Positions 1 to 8,203 of a DNA stretch of 64,000 bases are shown here, piece after piece; position 1 is the first letter of the stretch; every line of letters begins with the position of its first letter. Source of the DNA: Fulvivirgaceae bacterium JP3-4. Lineage in GTDB: Bacteria > Bacteroidota > Bacteroidia > Cytophagales > Cyclobacteriaceae. Both the position numbers and the translations under genes were made by a program. The stretch spans positions 2,108,001-2,172,000 of the forward strand of contig JARKND010000001.1 of assembly GCA_029309925.1 (NCBI GenBank). The letters are read 5' to 3'. The notes beneath the pieces are model-generated. The model was given only the letters and a program-made list of their open reading frames with translations, searched no databases and had not been told where the DNA came from.

Positions 1-340
1 ATTCATCAGTAAAACGTTTTCCATACATTTTACCACGGACGTTCTTGAATGATTCAATAGGATTGAGATGTGATACTGTGATCGTATCTCCAGATTTTAC
101 ACAAAGCCTTTTCATTGATTCACTCGAGAGGCCCGCTTCGTGATGCTCTATAATGTCAGATGTAACAACGTTGAGTGTGGCGATGATACTTTTGGCGCCA
201 TTTGAGACCACGACCCTTGTCAATGCGGTAAAACCCTCCGAACGACACACATCACAGTCGTATCGCATGAAAACGATATTCTCGCGGTAGGTATCGATAC
301 CGATATTTTTTACCGAAAGTCTATTACCAATGTGATTCAT
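1..340 (-). CDS. Putative thymidine/AMP phosphorylase family protein, N-terminal part
   Basis: The 113 visible residues begin at an ATG at 340 and run off the left edge. They contain the N-terminal pattern of the roughly 500-residue putative thymidine phosphorylase family (related to archaeal AMP phosphorylase): IDTYRENIVFMRYDC, a CDVCRSEGF segment, SIIATLNVVTSD, then EAGLS and a SHLNPIES stretch. Such enzymes cleave (deoxy)nucleosides or nucleotides with phosphate. The start lies 2 bp after the stop of the SRPBCC-fusion gene, so it is the last visible gene of an operon beginning at 4827. The catalytic part is not in the window, so substrate cannot be judged. Confidence 0.8.
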   Translation of the reverse strand, partial: MNHIGNRLSVKNIGIDTYRENIVFMRYDCDVCRSEGFTALTRVVVSNGAKSIIATLNVVTSDIIEHHEAGLSSESMKRLCVKSGDTITVSHLNPIESFKNVRGKMYGKRFTDE

Positions 341-342
341 CG

Positions 343-1404
343 TCAAATGGTCGTATCGTAAATATTACTGAGGACGTACTGTTTGCTTGCCTTGTCAAAC
401 TTTTTCAACTGACTATCTCTTTTGAACTGTTGGTCTACCTTCTTTAGAAATTCTGGATTTTCCTGGAAAGTGTGATGAAGGTTGTCGATGGTGAGAAGGA
501 TAGGTTCGCCATCCATAGTTTTACTGAAATAGTAATGAATAGCTGATCTTTTGTGTCCCCGGATCTCGTGTTTATAAAGCTGAAGATTATCGTACGGATT
601 CAGGATGGTGTGGTTCTTTCCATCAACAATTCGGTATACAACTCCTTTACAGTCTTTGAAGCCAAATATTTCGCTTTTCGGCATTGTAAACAGACTGTCG
701 CGATGAACTACGCGGACTACATCCTTATGATGGAATTGATCTGACTTAATCTTGTGACTTTCGGAGTTGCAGTCAATCTCATACATTAATTTCCTGGATC
801 GGTAGTCTTCATACGTTTTGTAGACGCCACTGTTACTGGTCTGACTAAATGCAGCATAACTTATTGTAGAAAGGAGCACAAGTAAAACAGCGGTTGGATG
901 CATTGAAGGGTTTGGTTGATTCGCCTGAGTTGCAATCGCTTTCTTCGCATCGCCAAGCATTTTCTTCAAGCACCATCTGCAATACCAATCTGCCAATAAG
1001 AAGCAAAGAACTTTGTTGAAAAACCCTTTCGGCTTGTCGTAAGCAATTGAGAGTTCGGCCTTAGTTTTACCGTTCGCTTCGTTCACTAATAACTTCATTC
1101 GATACCATGAGTAAATGATCAGTTTAGTTTCTCCAATGGTTTCCCAAACCTTCTCAACTCCGTTAACCCATTTGGTAACTTCGACCGTGAAGTCCATCGC
1201 TAACCCCATCATCTTGCCTGTCCACCGATAACGTGAACCTAAACCTGTCTTATGAGCGGTTAAAAATTCCAGATTAAGTTTGCTACCCATCATCATCATG
1301 GATGACTCTGTCATGTGCATACCTGTGACTCCCAGATCATCAATTGTTTTGAAGACTTGCTCGGCAGATGCAGGAAAGCTTTCGGTTTTAGACAAGGTTT
1401 TCAT
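343..1404 (-). CDS. SRPBCC-domain protein fused to a secreted-type domain
   Basis: Residues 1-160 look like an SRPBCC/polyketide-cyclase-like lipid-binding fold (MKTLSKTESFPASAEQVF at the start is typical). After a short linker, residue 168 begins what looks like a complete signal peptide (MHPTAVLLVLLSTISYAAFSQ) followed by about 165 residues of unknown, charged, beta-rich sequence ending in YDTTI. The frame is open throughout, with no stop between the halves. Either it is a true fusion with one internal membrane segment, or two genes whose separating stop was lost, or translation re-initiates at 903. It sits 4 bp after the P-type ATPase and 2 bp before the phosphorylase gene. No function assigned to the C-terminal half. 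Confidence 0.7.
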   Translation of the reverse strand: MKTLSKTESFPASAEQVFKTIDDLGVTGMHMTESSMMMMGSKLNLEFLTAHKTGLGSRYRWTGKMMGLAMDFTVEVTKWVNGVEKVWETIGETKLIIYSWYRMKLLVNEANGKTKAELSIAYDKPKGFFNKVLCFLLADWYCRWCLKKMLGDAKKAIATQANQPNPSMHPTAVLLVLLSTISYAAFSQTSNSGVYKTYEDYRSRKLMYEIDCNSESHKIKSDQFHHKDVVRVVHRDSLFTMPKSEIFGFKDCKGVVYRIVDGKNHTILNPYDNLQLYKHEIRGHKRSAIHYYFSKTMDGEPILLTIDNLHHTFQENPEFLKKVDQQFKRDSQLKKFDKASKQYVLSNIYDTTI

Positions 1405-1408
1405 AGTA

Positions 1409-3955
1409 CTATTGTTTTATGAAGTTGAAGGCTTTTGCCAGCTGATTTATGATAAGGCCGGCAAAGCTGAAGACGATAATGATCATCCAATCGAAAATAG
1501 TCAGACGGAAGAGGGACAAAGCCTCTCTGACCGGACCGATCTCATAGCACCCAATAAGGATAGCAACACAGATAAAAATTGAGTACCAGACATATCGGTT
1601 TCTGACCACTTCCGATCTGAATACGCTTGTGCCTTTGGAATTCATATTTAGCACGTGTAACAACTGGGAGCAGATTAGTGTAAAGAATAGGATGTTGTTG
1701 CATAGTTCTGGATTCCATCCCTCTTCTTTGTGAAAAAGAAAATGGCTTGACATTACAGCACCGAGGCTAGCTGCTGAGATTACGATCGAATAAAAGATCA
1801 CGGCAATCCAAAGCGGTTTTGTAATAATGGGTTCATCACTACTTTTCGGAGGTATCCTCATAATGTTCCGATTTCCAGGTGTCATGCCAAGCGCAAGGGC
1901 TGGCAGAACATCAGTGACGAGGTTGATGAACAGTATCTGTAGTGGGAAAAGTTGAAAATGAAGGTTGATAATTGCCGTGATTGCAATTGTGAATAACTCA
2001 CTGAGATTGCACGACAATAGGAAGACAACGAATTTTCGAATGTTATCGAATATGATCCGTCCTTGCTTAATTGCAGTTACGATAGAAGAAAATGAGTCAT
2101 CCTTGATCACCATGTCAGCCACGTCCTGCGCCACCTGCGTTCCACGTAGTCCCATTGCAATTCCGATGTCTGCTTTCTTTAATGCCGGAGCATCGTTCAC
2201 GCCATCTCCGGTCATGCCGACAACGTAGTTCTTTTCCTGATACAGTTTGATTAAATCCAGCTTTTGTGCCGGGCTTACTCTTGCAAAGATGTTCTGATTT
2301 AACCAGATGGATTTGTCGGAATCGGTAAGCTCATCGTAAGGTTTCATCTCTGAACCCAGCTGGACCTGAGTTGATTCAATTCCCAATTGTCTTCCGATTT
2401 CCTTCGCAGTTGCAGGATGATCACCCGTGATCATCACGACCTTAATCCCGGCAGTCTTGCATTCCCGGATCGCTTCGGCCACAGACTCTCGTGGCGGATC
2501 GATTAGCCCGATGAGTCCGAGAAACGTAAAGTCGTTATTGGCCATGATCGGCTCGAGGTGTTCTTTTGATGCTGCAGCTATGACTTTATATCCTTGCGAA
2601 GCAAGTTTATTCGCTTCATCGGATACGTTGAGTTTCCAGTCGCCATTTCGATTCACACTATTGGAACAGATTCCTAGTATTGATTCAAGTGCTCCTTTGG
2701 CAATGGTGACATGACCTTTTGCGCGTTCATGCAATGTGAACATTCGCTTCGATTCCGAGGAGAATGGTTCTTCATCAACTTTAACGAATCGTGCACGAAG
2801 GTCTTCGATGTTTTCATATTTGGAAGCATAGTTCAGCAAGGCGACTTCAAGCGGATCTCCAACCTCATTTCCGTGGTCTATGTTTGCTGTGTTGCAAAGC
2901 GCGCAGGCTTCAACAATTTGGTGCTCAAGTTCCAATGGCAACACTGAGGCCACTGTCATCCGATTTTCAGTCAGCGTGCCTGTCTTATCGGTGCAGATTA
3001 CGCTTGTGCCTCCAAGCGTTTCCACCGCAGATAGTTTTTTCACGATCACATTATGCTTCGCCATTTTCAACATGCCACGCGCAAGCCCAAGCGTTGCAAC
3101 AATGGGTAGTCCTTCTGGAATAGCAGCCACTGCTAAAGCAATAGCGGTGTTCAGCATATCAAAGAAGTTGTTTCCTGCAATCCAGCCAGCTGCAAAAATG
3201 ATAATGACGAGGAGAACTGTTATCTGAATGAGCTTTTTACTGAAACTTTCAAGTTTCTTTTCAAGCGGTGTGGCTGCCTGAGATGCAGATTGAACCATGG
3301 TTGCAATCTTCCCAAGTTCCGTCTTCATACCTGTGGATGTCACACGGAAAGTTGCGTTTCCATTTGTGACAAACGTGCCCTTGTATAAAATTCTGGTCTG
3401 TGGATCAGACGGAGAATCAGATAGAATGATTGGATGTTTTTCAACAGGAACAGATTCTCCTGTAAGTGCAGATTCATTTACGAGCAATCGTGATGCCTTC
3501 AGGAGGTCACCATCTGCTGGAACAATATCACCGGCTTCGAGATATACAAAATCTCCGGGCACAATCTGCTCGGAATTGATTTCTTTTACTTTTCCATCAC
3601 GGATGACTTTCGACATGACCACGGAAAGACTTTGCAAGGCCTCCATTGAGCGGTCTGCCTGAAACTCCATATAAAATCCTATTACCGCATTGATGAGAAT
3701 GACAATGAGTATTGCGATGCCATCCAGCCACTCATTGAAATAGAATGACATGGATGCCGCAAACAACAAAATGTAGACGATTGGTGACTTGAATTGCTGA
3801 ATTAGAATTGACCAGATTGTCTGGTGCGCCTCTGATTCAATCCTGTTCAAACCAACTTTCTTTTGAAGGTTTAACGCGTCACTTTCGCTTAGTCCGTTTA
3901 GGGATGGCTCAGGGCTTTTTGGTACTTCAGATAATATGGTGGCGCTTTTACTCAT
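1409..3955 (-). CDS. Cation-translocating P-type ATPase (Ca2+-ATPase-like, P2A)
   Basis: A full-length P-type pump of 848 residues. Visible: N-terminal cation ATPase domain, TGES actuator loop, PEGLP in the fourth membrane segment, DKTGTLT phosphorylation loop (Asp323), TGDHPATA, GDGVNDAPAL and a NLVTDVLPALALG segment in the sixth membrane helix. PEGLP and the N..TD pattern favour Ca2+ or a related divalent ion over heavy metals; no HMA domain or CPC. I chose ATG at 3955 over an upstream in-frame ATG at 4003, because 3955 gives a 4-bp ATGA overlap with the upstream nuclease gene and starts with MSKSAT. It is the second gene of the 4827-to-1 operon. Confidence 0.88.
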   Translation of the reverse strand: MSKSATILSEVPKSPEPSLNGLSESDALNLQKKVGLNRIESEAHQTIWSILIQQFKSPIVYILLFAASMSFYFNEWLDGIAILIVILINAVIGFYMEFQADRSMEALQSLSVVMSKVIRDGKVKEINSEQIVPGDFVYLEAGDIVPADGDLLKASRLLVNESALTGESVPVEKHPIILSDSPSDPQTRILYKGTFVTNGNATFRVTSTGMKTELGKIATMVQSASQAATPLEKKLESFSKKLIQITVLLVIIIFAAGWIAGNNFFDMLNTAIALAVAAIPEGLPIVATLGLARGMLKMAKHNVIVKKLSAVETLGGTSVICTDKTGTLTENRMTVASVLPLELEHQIVEACALCNTANIDHGNEVGDPLEVALLNYASKYENIEDLRARFVKVDEEPFSSESKRMFTLHERAKGHVTIAKGALESILGICSNSVNRNGDWKLNVSDEANKLASQGYKVIAAASKEHLEPIMANNDFTFLGLIGLIDPPRESVAEAIRECKTAGIKVVMITGDHPATAKEIGRQLGIESTQVQLGSEMKPYDELTDSDKSIWLNQNIFARVSPAQKLDLIKLYQEKNYVVGMTGDGVNDAPALKKADIGIAMGLRGTQVAQDVADMVIKDDSFSSIVTAIKQGRIIFDNIRKFVVFLLSCNLSELFTIAITAIINLHFQLFPLQILFINLVTDVLPALALGMTPGNRNIMRIPPKSSDEPIITKPLWIAVIFYSIVISAASLGAVMSSHFLFHKEEGWNPELCNNILFFTLICSQLLHVLNMNSKGTSVFRSEVVRNRYVWYSIFICVAILIGCYEIGPVREALSLFRLTIFDWMIIIVFSFAGLIINQLAKAFNFIKQ

Positions 3956-4827
3956 GAATAGGAGGGAACTCTTTCTTTGAAGTGCTGACATAACTGAATA
4001 CACTCCGCGAGAATTGTTTTGATCCTTGTATCCTTAACGCCTATTTGAGTAAGTGTCGATGCGTTATTTCGAAGGTCATGGCATAACACTACATTAAGTT
4101 CCAGCAGTGCTTTCTTTTCGGTAAGCGTCAGGGATGTTAACGTAGTGACAGGATACAATCCAAGCGAGTCAATAATGTCTTTAAGACTTCCCTTTGAGGG
4201 ATAATCCCAACCGATTAGGTTTAGTCCCGCGCAACTGCCGTATTGAATTGCATCAATTGTAAATCGAGTGTTTGTAACCACCCAGCCTTGATGGTGCTTT
4301 TGCTCACGGCCAGGCAATCGCTTCCATTGTTCAGCAACATCGAGGAATCGAGATTGAATATATAATGGGATCTTGACGTCACTTACCGTTCCAGGTTGGT
4401 TATGATATTTGCATTCAATCATGAAGTGATGGTTGTCTTTTTCAGCGATAACGTCCACTTCGTGATTAACACATTTGCCGGAAACAATTTTAGCGACTTC
4501 GACTTTGTACCCCTGATGTTTGAGTAATTCTCCAATGAATCGCTCAAAAGGGTAGCCTGACGGCCCGAGCAACATTATAGCATTCTTCAGGTTATATCTT
4601 GCTGCGAGAAATCTCGAGCGTTCCTTTAACAGGCTGAATGCTCTTTTGTAAATTTTCTTTGTTGAAATTCCTGGATAGAGTTCGCTTGTAATGGCGTCAA
4701 CGATCTCATGTGCCTGAGTCTCATCGGCACCGGACCGCGTTAGCGAACTGTAAAGTTTTTGTGGGTCGAACGTAGACTTTTCACCATTTGCCTTTGTAAT
4801 CTCGTAGGATGATTGTCCGCGTTGCAT
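3952..4827 (-). CDS. ATP-cone plus Mrr-like restriction endonuclease domain protein
   Basis: Residues 5-90 match the ATP-cone, a nucleotide-sensing domain known from ribonucleotide reductases (KANGEKSTFDPQKLYSSLTRSGA). Residues 92-200 match an Mrr-type PD-(D/E)xK nuclease: GYPFERFIGELLKHQGY, then VNHEVDVIAE, then IECKYH, giving the D...ExK triad. The C-terminal 80 residues are helical and unassigned. It could be a nucleotide-gated DNA nuclease or a DNA-stress sensor. It is the first gene of a four-gene operon with a P-type ATPase and a nucleoside phosphorylase; its stop overlaps the ATPase start by 4 bp. No 21-bp-spaced operator was found upstream. Confidence 0.8.
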   Translation of the reverse strand: MQRGQSSYEITKANGEKSTFDPQKLYSSLTRSGADETQAHEIVDAITSELYPGISTKKIYKRAFSLLKERSRFLAARYNLKNAIMLLGPSGYPFERFIGELLKHQGYKVEVAKIVSGKCVNHEVDVIAEKDNHHFMIECKYHNQPGTVSDVKIPLYIQSRFLDVAEQWKRLPGREQKHHQGWVVTNTRFTIDAIQYGSCAGLNLIGWDYPSKGSLKDIIDSLGLYPVTTLTSLTLTEKKALLELNVVLCHDLRNNASTLTQIGVKDTRIKTILAECIQLCQHFKERVPSYS

Positions 4828-4876
4828 AACGTTGTGTGCGATTGAAATGAAGTGGCGTCTGGTTGTAGTGTAGGCA

Positions 4877-5350
4877 TTATTGATTCTTTATATCTTCATC
4901 AATTTCCTTCGCGTCCTGATTTTCTGAACTGAAGAAGCAATGAAGTGCGCAGCCGTGGGATTTGTCCTTGTAGCCAGCCTCAACTTTCGCTACTTCCTTT
5001 CCAGCTACTTTTACTACGCCATCAGGATCGGTAGTAACAACGTGTCCTTTCATTGATTTGTAGCTTCCATCTTTCTGGATTTTCCCGATGGTTTTTCCAC
5101 TAGCCGTTGTAACATCACCATGGCCTGAGATTACACCAATCACTTTTCCGGTTTCGTCACATACTTTCCCATTCTTAATGGAGCCAAGCGTTTTGCCATC
5201 GTCATCGACTACCGTTCCATCAGCCTGAAGGCGTGGGTGCATTCCTCTGTGCTTAGGCGGCATCTCTCTTTTCTGCTGCGCGTCTTGCGCGTTTAAAAAT
5301 GAAAATGCAAACATGAGTAGCATTATCATTAAAAGTGTTTTGTTTTTCAT
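4877..5350 (-). CDS. Secreted protein with repeated DG/GK beta-hairpin units
   Basis: ATG at 5350 gives a 157-residue protein with a clear signal peptide (MKNKTLLMIMLLMFAFSFLNA); a longer frame to 5482 lacks this. The mature part contains four to five imperfect units of about 17 residues with the pattern DGTVVDDDGKTLGSI, GKVCDETGKVIGVI, GDVTTASGKTIGKI, resembling small periplasmic beta-flower-type repeat proteins. A Cys pair (GCALHC) lies near the acidic C-terminus. It lies between the stress operon and the HMA genes, behind a terminator. Function unknown. Confidence 0.65.
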   Translation of the reverse strand: MKNKTLLMIMLLMFAFSFLNAQDAQQKREMPPKHRGMHPRLQADGTVVDDDGKTLGSIKNGKVCDETGKVIGVISGHGDVTTASGKTIGKIQKDGSYKSMKGHVVTTDPDGVVKVAGKEVAKVEAGYKDKSHGCALHCFFSSENQDAKEIDEDIKNQ

Positions 5351-5460
5351 TGATCTGTGTGTTTTAATTAACAATAAGCAAAGATTACAATTGCTGGATA
5401 GTAATGATTTGATTTTTCTACAGTCGAAAAGATGATCTTTGTCATGTTTTTTAAAATAAA

Positions 5461-5490
5461 AAAGGCCGGGGATTGTTTCCACGGCCTTTT
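5461..5490 (-). terminator. Rho-independent terminator after HMA gene pair
   Basis: The arms AAAGGCCG and CGGCCTTTT enclose a 13-14 nt loop; read on the minus strand the stem is followed by a T run. It lies 20 bp after the stop of the CxxC HMA gene and before the next start at 5350, separating the two units. Confidence 0.75.
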
Positions 5491-5511
5491 CGTTAATGCT
5501 ACTTCACGTTC

Positions 5512-5718
5512 TTACATCGCTTCAGCTTTGTATCCAGCTTTCTCAACCGCCTGAATTACTTTAGCATTATCCTTTTCTCCGACAACAGTGAGAACTTTTG
5601 CAGGGTTGTTGTAGTCAACCTCCCAATTGTCTTCGCCCAAAGCTTCGTTCAGGAAAGGAGTTACTTTCGCCACACATCCTGAGCACTTTATGGTTGTTTT
5701 GAATTTTGTTGTTTCCAT
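5512..5718 (-). CDS. Heavy-metal-associated (HMA) domain protein, CopZ-like
   Basis: A 68-residue single HMA domain of normal length. The metal site is KCSGCVAKV, with Cys12 and Cys15, and the domain ends in the usual AVEKAGYKAE segment. Such proteins bind Cu+ or similar thiophilic ions and hand them to pumps or sensors in the cytoplasm. It follows the cysteine-poor HMA protein by 11 bp and is the second gene of the unit behind operator A; a terminator follows. The CopA-type ATPase at 18582-20837 and the AraC regulators with HMA-like domains are likely partners (inference). Confidence 0.88.
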   Translation of the reverse strand: METTKFKTTIKCSGCVAKVTPFLNEALGEDNWEVDYNNPAKVLTVVGEKDNAKVIQAVEKAGYKAEAM

Positions 5719-5729
5719 TTTATTAACGT

Positions 5730-5936
5730 TTAAAGAGTTCCATTTATCACATTGTATCCGGCCTTCTGGATTGCCTGGATAACAGCATCCTTTGTCAGCC
5801 CGTTGTTCAATTCAATCTCTGCCTTTGTAGGAGACACTGACTTGACAGAGCCGCCAATAGCCTTTACCGTGCTTGTGACGGTCATTTGGCAATGAGGGCT
5901 TTTCATATTCGGAATCGTCAGATTTATCGTTTCCAT
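5730..5936 (-). CDS. HMA-fold protein with altered metal site (SxxC)
   Basis: A 68-residue HMA-like domain: METINLTIPNM, then KSPHCQMTV, then a normal GGSVKSVSPTKAEIELN and AVIQAIQKAGYNV. The first Cys of the usual MxCxxC is Ser13; only Cys16 remains, preceded by His15. The rest of the fold is well kept, so the change looks selected rather than decay. It may bind metal through His-Cys, or another ligand, or pair with its CxxC neighbour. It is the first gene after operator A. Confidence 0.82.
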   Translation of the reverse strand: METINLTIPNMKSPHCQMTVTSTVKAIGGSVKSVSPTKAEIELNNGLTKDAVIQAIQKAGYNVINGTL

Positions 5937-5982
5937 ATTTTTGTTGTTTTCTAAGTAAATAAACGATGTGAAGGGCCGGGAT

Positions 5983-6015
5983 GCTTTATATTATAGCAGG
6001 GACGTTTTATATAAT
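5983..6015 (-). promoter_or_regulatory. Operator A: 21-bp-spaced direct repeat
   Basis: Plus-strand copies GCTTTATATTAT (5983) and GTTTTATATAAT (6004), offset 21 bp, spacer AGCAGGGAC. It lies 46 bp before the HMA gene at 5936 and touches the stop codon of the reductase gene. Confidence 0.75.
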
Positions 6016-7058
6016 TATAAGCCGGTTTTAAGGGCAATGCCTTCCGACACAGGAAACCCCTGGCACAGCAGGATTTGACCCTCGTTCAGTTCATCATCTG
6101 TCAGTACGTGGTTCTTTCTAAGTCTCACTTCACCACTGATTAGCTTTGCCCGGCAGGTTCCGCATTGGCCTTCGGTGCAGGAGTACGGCAGTTTGATACC
6201 GTGCTCGAGTGCAGCTTGCAGAATGGATTTTCCACCCTTGACTATCACAAGTTTTTCCTCACCATTCGTCTCTATGATAATCTCGCGATCTGATAGGGTC
6301 GAGAAGTCAAAGTCCGTTTTCTTTGCGGGAACGAAAAAGATTTCCTTTCTGACCTTTGGGCGGCCGGGGCCGATCGCACGAACTGTGGTACTTACCAGAT
6401 CCATAAAACTCTCAGGTCCGCACGTGAAATACTCAGGTCGATAATCTCGTTCTGCTAAAATGCCTTTTATTATCTTTTTAGTAATTAACGGTGACAGTCG
6501 CCCTTTGTAAAAAACAGGGAAGTCTGCGGGCAGGTTTTCACCTTGCGTTAACACGTGATGAACTTTAAGTCGCGCTGGAAATTGATTCTCCAAATGATGC
6601 AATTCGTTTTTGAAGATTATGCGATCATAGGACTTGTTTGAGTAAATCAATGATATCGTGGAACGGGGTTCATCTCTTAAAACACTTTTGATGATTGACA
6701 GCATGGGCGTGATCCCGCTTCCTGCAGCAAACATTATTAGGTGTCGCTTAATTTCGGGTGAAGTCTCAATGGTGAATTTACCAGACACTTCTTGTAAATC
6801 GACTGCGATCGGTTCATGTGTATTAAAAAGATAATTGGATACAAGCCCGTCAGTAACTGATCTGACGGTTATTCCCAACTCTTGTTCATGTGGCGCAGTG
6901 TGAAATGAATAAGTACGAGTGACACTTGTACCGTTTATCTGAAAACTGAAAAGTCCATGTTGACCTGGCATGTATCCATGAAACGTTTCGGGGCGCTTAA
7001 AGTAAACGCTAATCGAGTCGGCCGTAGGCTTTTCAGTTCTCAGTATTTGTATCTGCAT
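6015..7058 (-). CDS. FAD/NAD(P)H oxidoreductase with C-terminal 2Fe-2S ferredoxin domain
   Basis: A 347-residue flavoprotein reductase of the phenol-hydroxylase/PaaE type. In order: FAD-binding barrel with RTYSFHTAP; NAD(P)-binding domain with AAGSGITPMLS and CGPESFM; plant-type ferredoxin domain with SCTEGQCGTCRAKL and a final LLCQG, giving the four Cys ligands. ATG at 7058 is used; the frame opens two codons earlier at a TTG. It has its own operator (B), so it is controlled with the metal/electrophile genes; it may supply electrons for reductive detoxification. No oxygenase partner is seen nearby. Confidence 0.85.
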   Translation of the reverse strand: MQIQILRTEKPTADSISVYFKRPETFHGYMPGQHGLFSFQINGTSVTRTYSFHTAPHEQELGITVRSVTDGLVSNYLFNTHEPIAVDLQEVSGKFTIETSPEIKRHLIMFAAGSGITPMLSIIKSVLRDEPRSTISLIYSNKSYDRIIFKNELHHLENQFPARLKVHHVLTQGENLPADFPVFYKGRLSPLITKKIIKGILAERDYRPEYFTCGPESFMDLVSTTVRAIGPGRPKVRKEIFFVPAKKTDFDFSTLSDREIIIETNGEEKLVIVKGGKSILQAALEHGIKLPYSCTEGQCGTCRAKLISGEVRLRKNHVLTDDELNEGQILLCQGFPVSEGIALKTGL

Positions 7059-7088
7059 ATTCAAACTAACGCAAATCGCTCAAATTGA

Positions 7089-7121
7089 CTTTTGCAGATT
7101 AGCAGGTATGATTTATATAAT
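7089..7121 (-). promoter_or_regulatory. Operator B: 21-bp-spaced direct repeat
   Basis: Copies CTTTTGCAGATT (7089, the weaker) and GATTTATATAAT (7110), offset 21 bp, spacer AGCAGGTAT, 30 bp before the reductase ATG. A sequence close to the Bacteroidota -7 box (TTAGTTTG on the minus strand) lies 19 bp downstream. Confidence 0.7.
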
Positions 7122-7149
7122 TATCAGCTTGCACACGATTCCTTTGAGT

Positions 7150-7722
7150 CTATGCGCACTTTTTTACAACGGCCGTTCTGGAAAATAAGACGGCACGGGA
7201 TAGCCACAGAAAGCGTTCAATAAAGACATTTACAGATTCACCAAAGTTCTCATCGATGAGCGTGCCGTCTTCACGAAACTTTGAATCCACCCCTGGAACG
7301 ATTAACATCTGTGGGCTTCCAATTCCCATGAGTCCGTAGATGAGCGTTTGGAGTTGGAGAGCTGCTCTCATACCGCCAAACGCACCAGGCGAAGCTGTCA
7401 CTATGCCAAATACCTTTTCAGTCTGCTTTGGGAAGTGATCGAGAAAATTCTTTAAAGCAGGAGAGTAGCTTCCGTTGTATTCGGGAGTAACAAGAACAAA
7501 GGCATCAGCCTCGAATACGCGTTTCACAACTTCTGAGCGATCTGAAGGCGTAGTACCGGTACCCTGACATACATTTTCAACCGCACCCCATTGGTATTCT
7601 TTGATATCAATCATTCCAACGCTCAACTCTGCAAACGCGCTTAATTGATTAGTCAGATGTTTTGCAACGCGTTTGGTTAGGCTCGAAGTGCGAGGACTGC
7701 CTGAGATTATTTCGATTCTCAT
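7150..7722 (-). CDS. NADPH-dependent FMN reductase family protein (flavodoxin fold)
   Basis: A 190-residue flavodoxin-like protein: GSPRTSSLT phosphate-binding loop at residues 8-16, TPEYNGSYSPALKNFLD in the middle (the family signature), and a glycine-rich ASPGAFGGMRAA loop. Relatives reduce quinones, azo dyes or chromate with NADPH. Its ATG overlaps the DoxX stop by 4 bp (ATGA), so it is translationally coupled as the last gene of the SnoaL-DoxX-reductase unit behind operator C. A role in quinone or electrophile reduction is inferred from family and neighbours. Confidence 0.85.
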   Translation of the reverse strand: MRIEIISGSPRTSSLTKRVAKHLTNQLSAFAELSVGMIDIKEYQWGAVENVCQGTGTTPSDRSEVVKRVFEADAFVLVTPEYNGSYSPALKNFLDHFPKQTEKVFGIVTASPGAFGGMRAALQLQTLIYGLMGIGSPQMLIVPGVDSKFREDGTLIDENFGESVNVFIERFLWLSRAVLFSRTAVVKKCA

Positions 7723-8195
7723 ATTTGTGTGGGTTTCGGATGGACGTTTGTTTTGGTTTTATTGAAGATTTGATGGTCGATCGAATAAGACCCAGCACCA
7801 TTGATAGACAGCATGAACGCGAGCGCTAAAACAAGCAGATGGAATTCAAAGCCTTCACCAGATTGCGTCCCTGACCAGTTCATAAAGAAACCGTTGCTGA
7901 GGTGAGTTGTAAAAATTGCCCCAAGCATAATGACGATCAAGGCACTTGAGAGAAACCTTGTTAATAATCCGGCAACAAGGGCTACCATTCCAGCACTTTC
8001 AAGAATTATTATTCCTACAGCAAGTGCATAGGGAAGACCGATCACGCCAGTGAAGAATCCTACTGTGCCGTCAAAACCGTGGCCACCAAACCATCCAAAA
8101 AGCTTCTGTGCGCCATGGGCTGCTACGACAAGGCCAAGCGCGACTCGTGTGATCAAAAGCGAAACGTCAAGTTTTCTGTTTAAAGTTGTTGTCAT
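7719..8195 (-). CDS. DoxX family membrane protein
   Basis: ATG at 8195 yields 158 residues with four hydrophobic segments and the DoxX pattern: LLITRVALGLVVAAHGAQKLFGWFGG near the start, later GHGFDGTVGFF and a late LLVLALAFMLSI. A longer frame to 8291 overlaps the SnoaL gene and is not preferred; 8195 leaves an 8-bp gap. DoxX proteins are membrane redox-associated proteins, often next to quinone or thiol stress enzymes. Middle gene of the operator C unit. Confidence 0.85.
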   Translation of the reverse strand: MTTTLNRKLDVSLLITRVALGLVVAAHGAQKLFGWFGGHGFDGTVGFFTGVIGLPYALAVGIIILESAGMVALVAGLLTRFLSSALIVIMLGAIFTTHLSNGFFMNWSGTQSGEGFEFHLLVLALAFMLSINGAGSYSIDHQIFNKTKTNVHPKPTQI

Positions 8196-8203
8196 GATTG
8201 AGC

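Noticed and set aside
5371-5420. Possible eleventh operator before the secreted repeat protein
   Set aside because: AGATTACAATTG has some likeness, but the position 21 bp further does not match the half-site.
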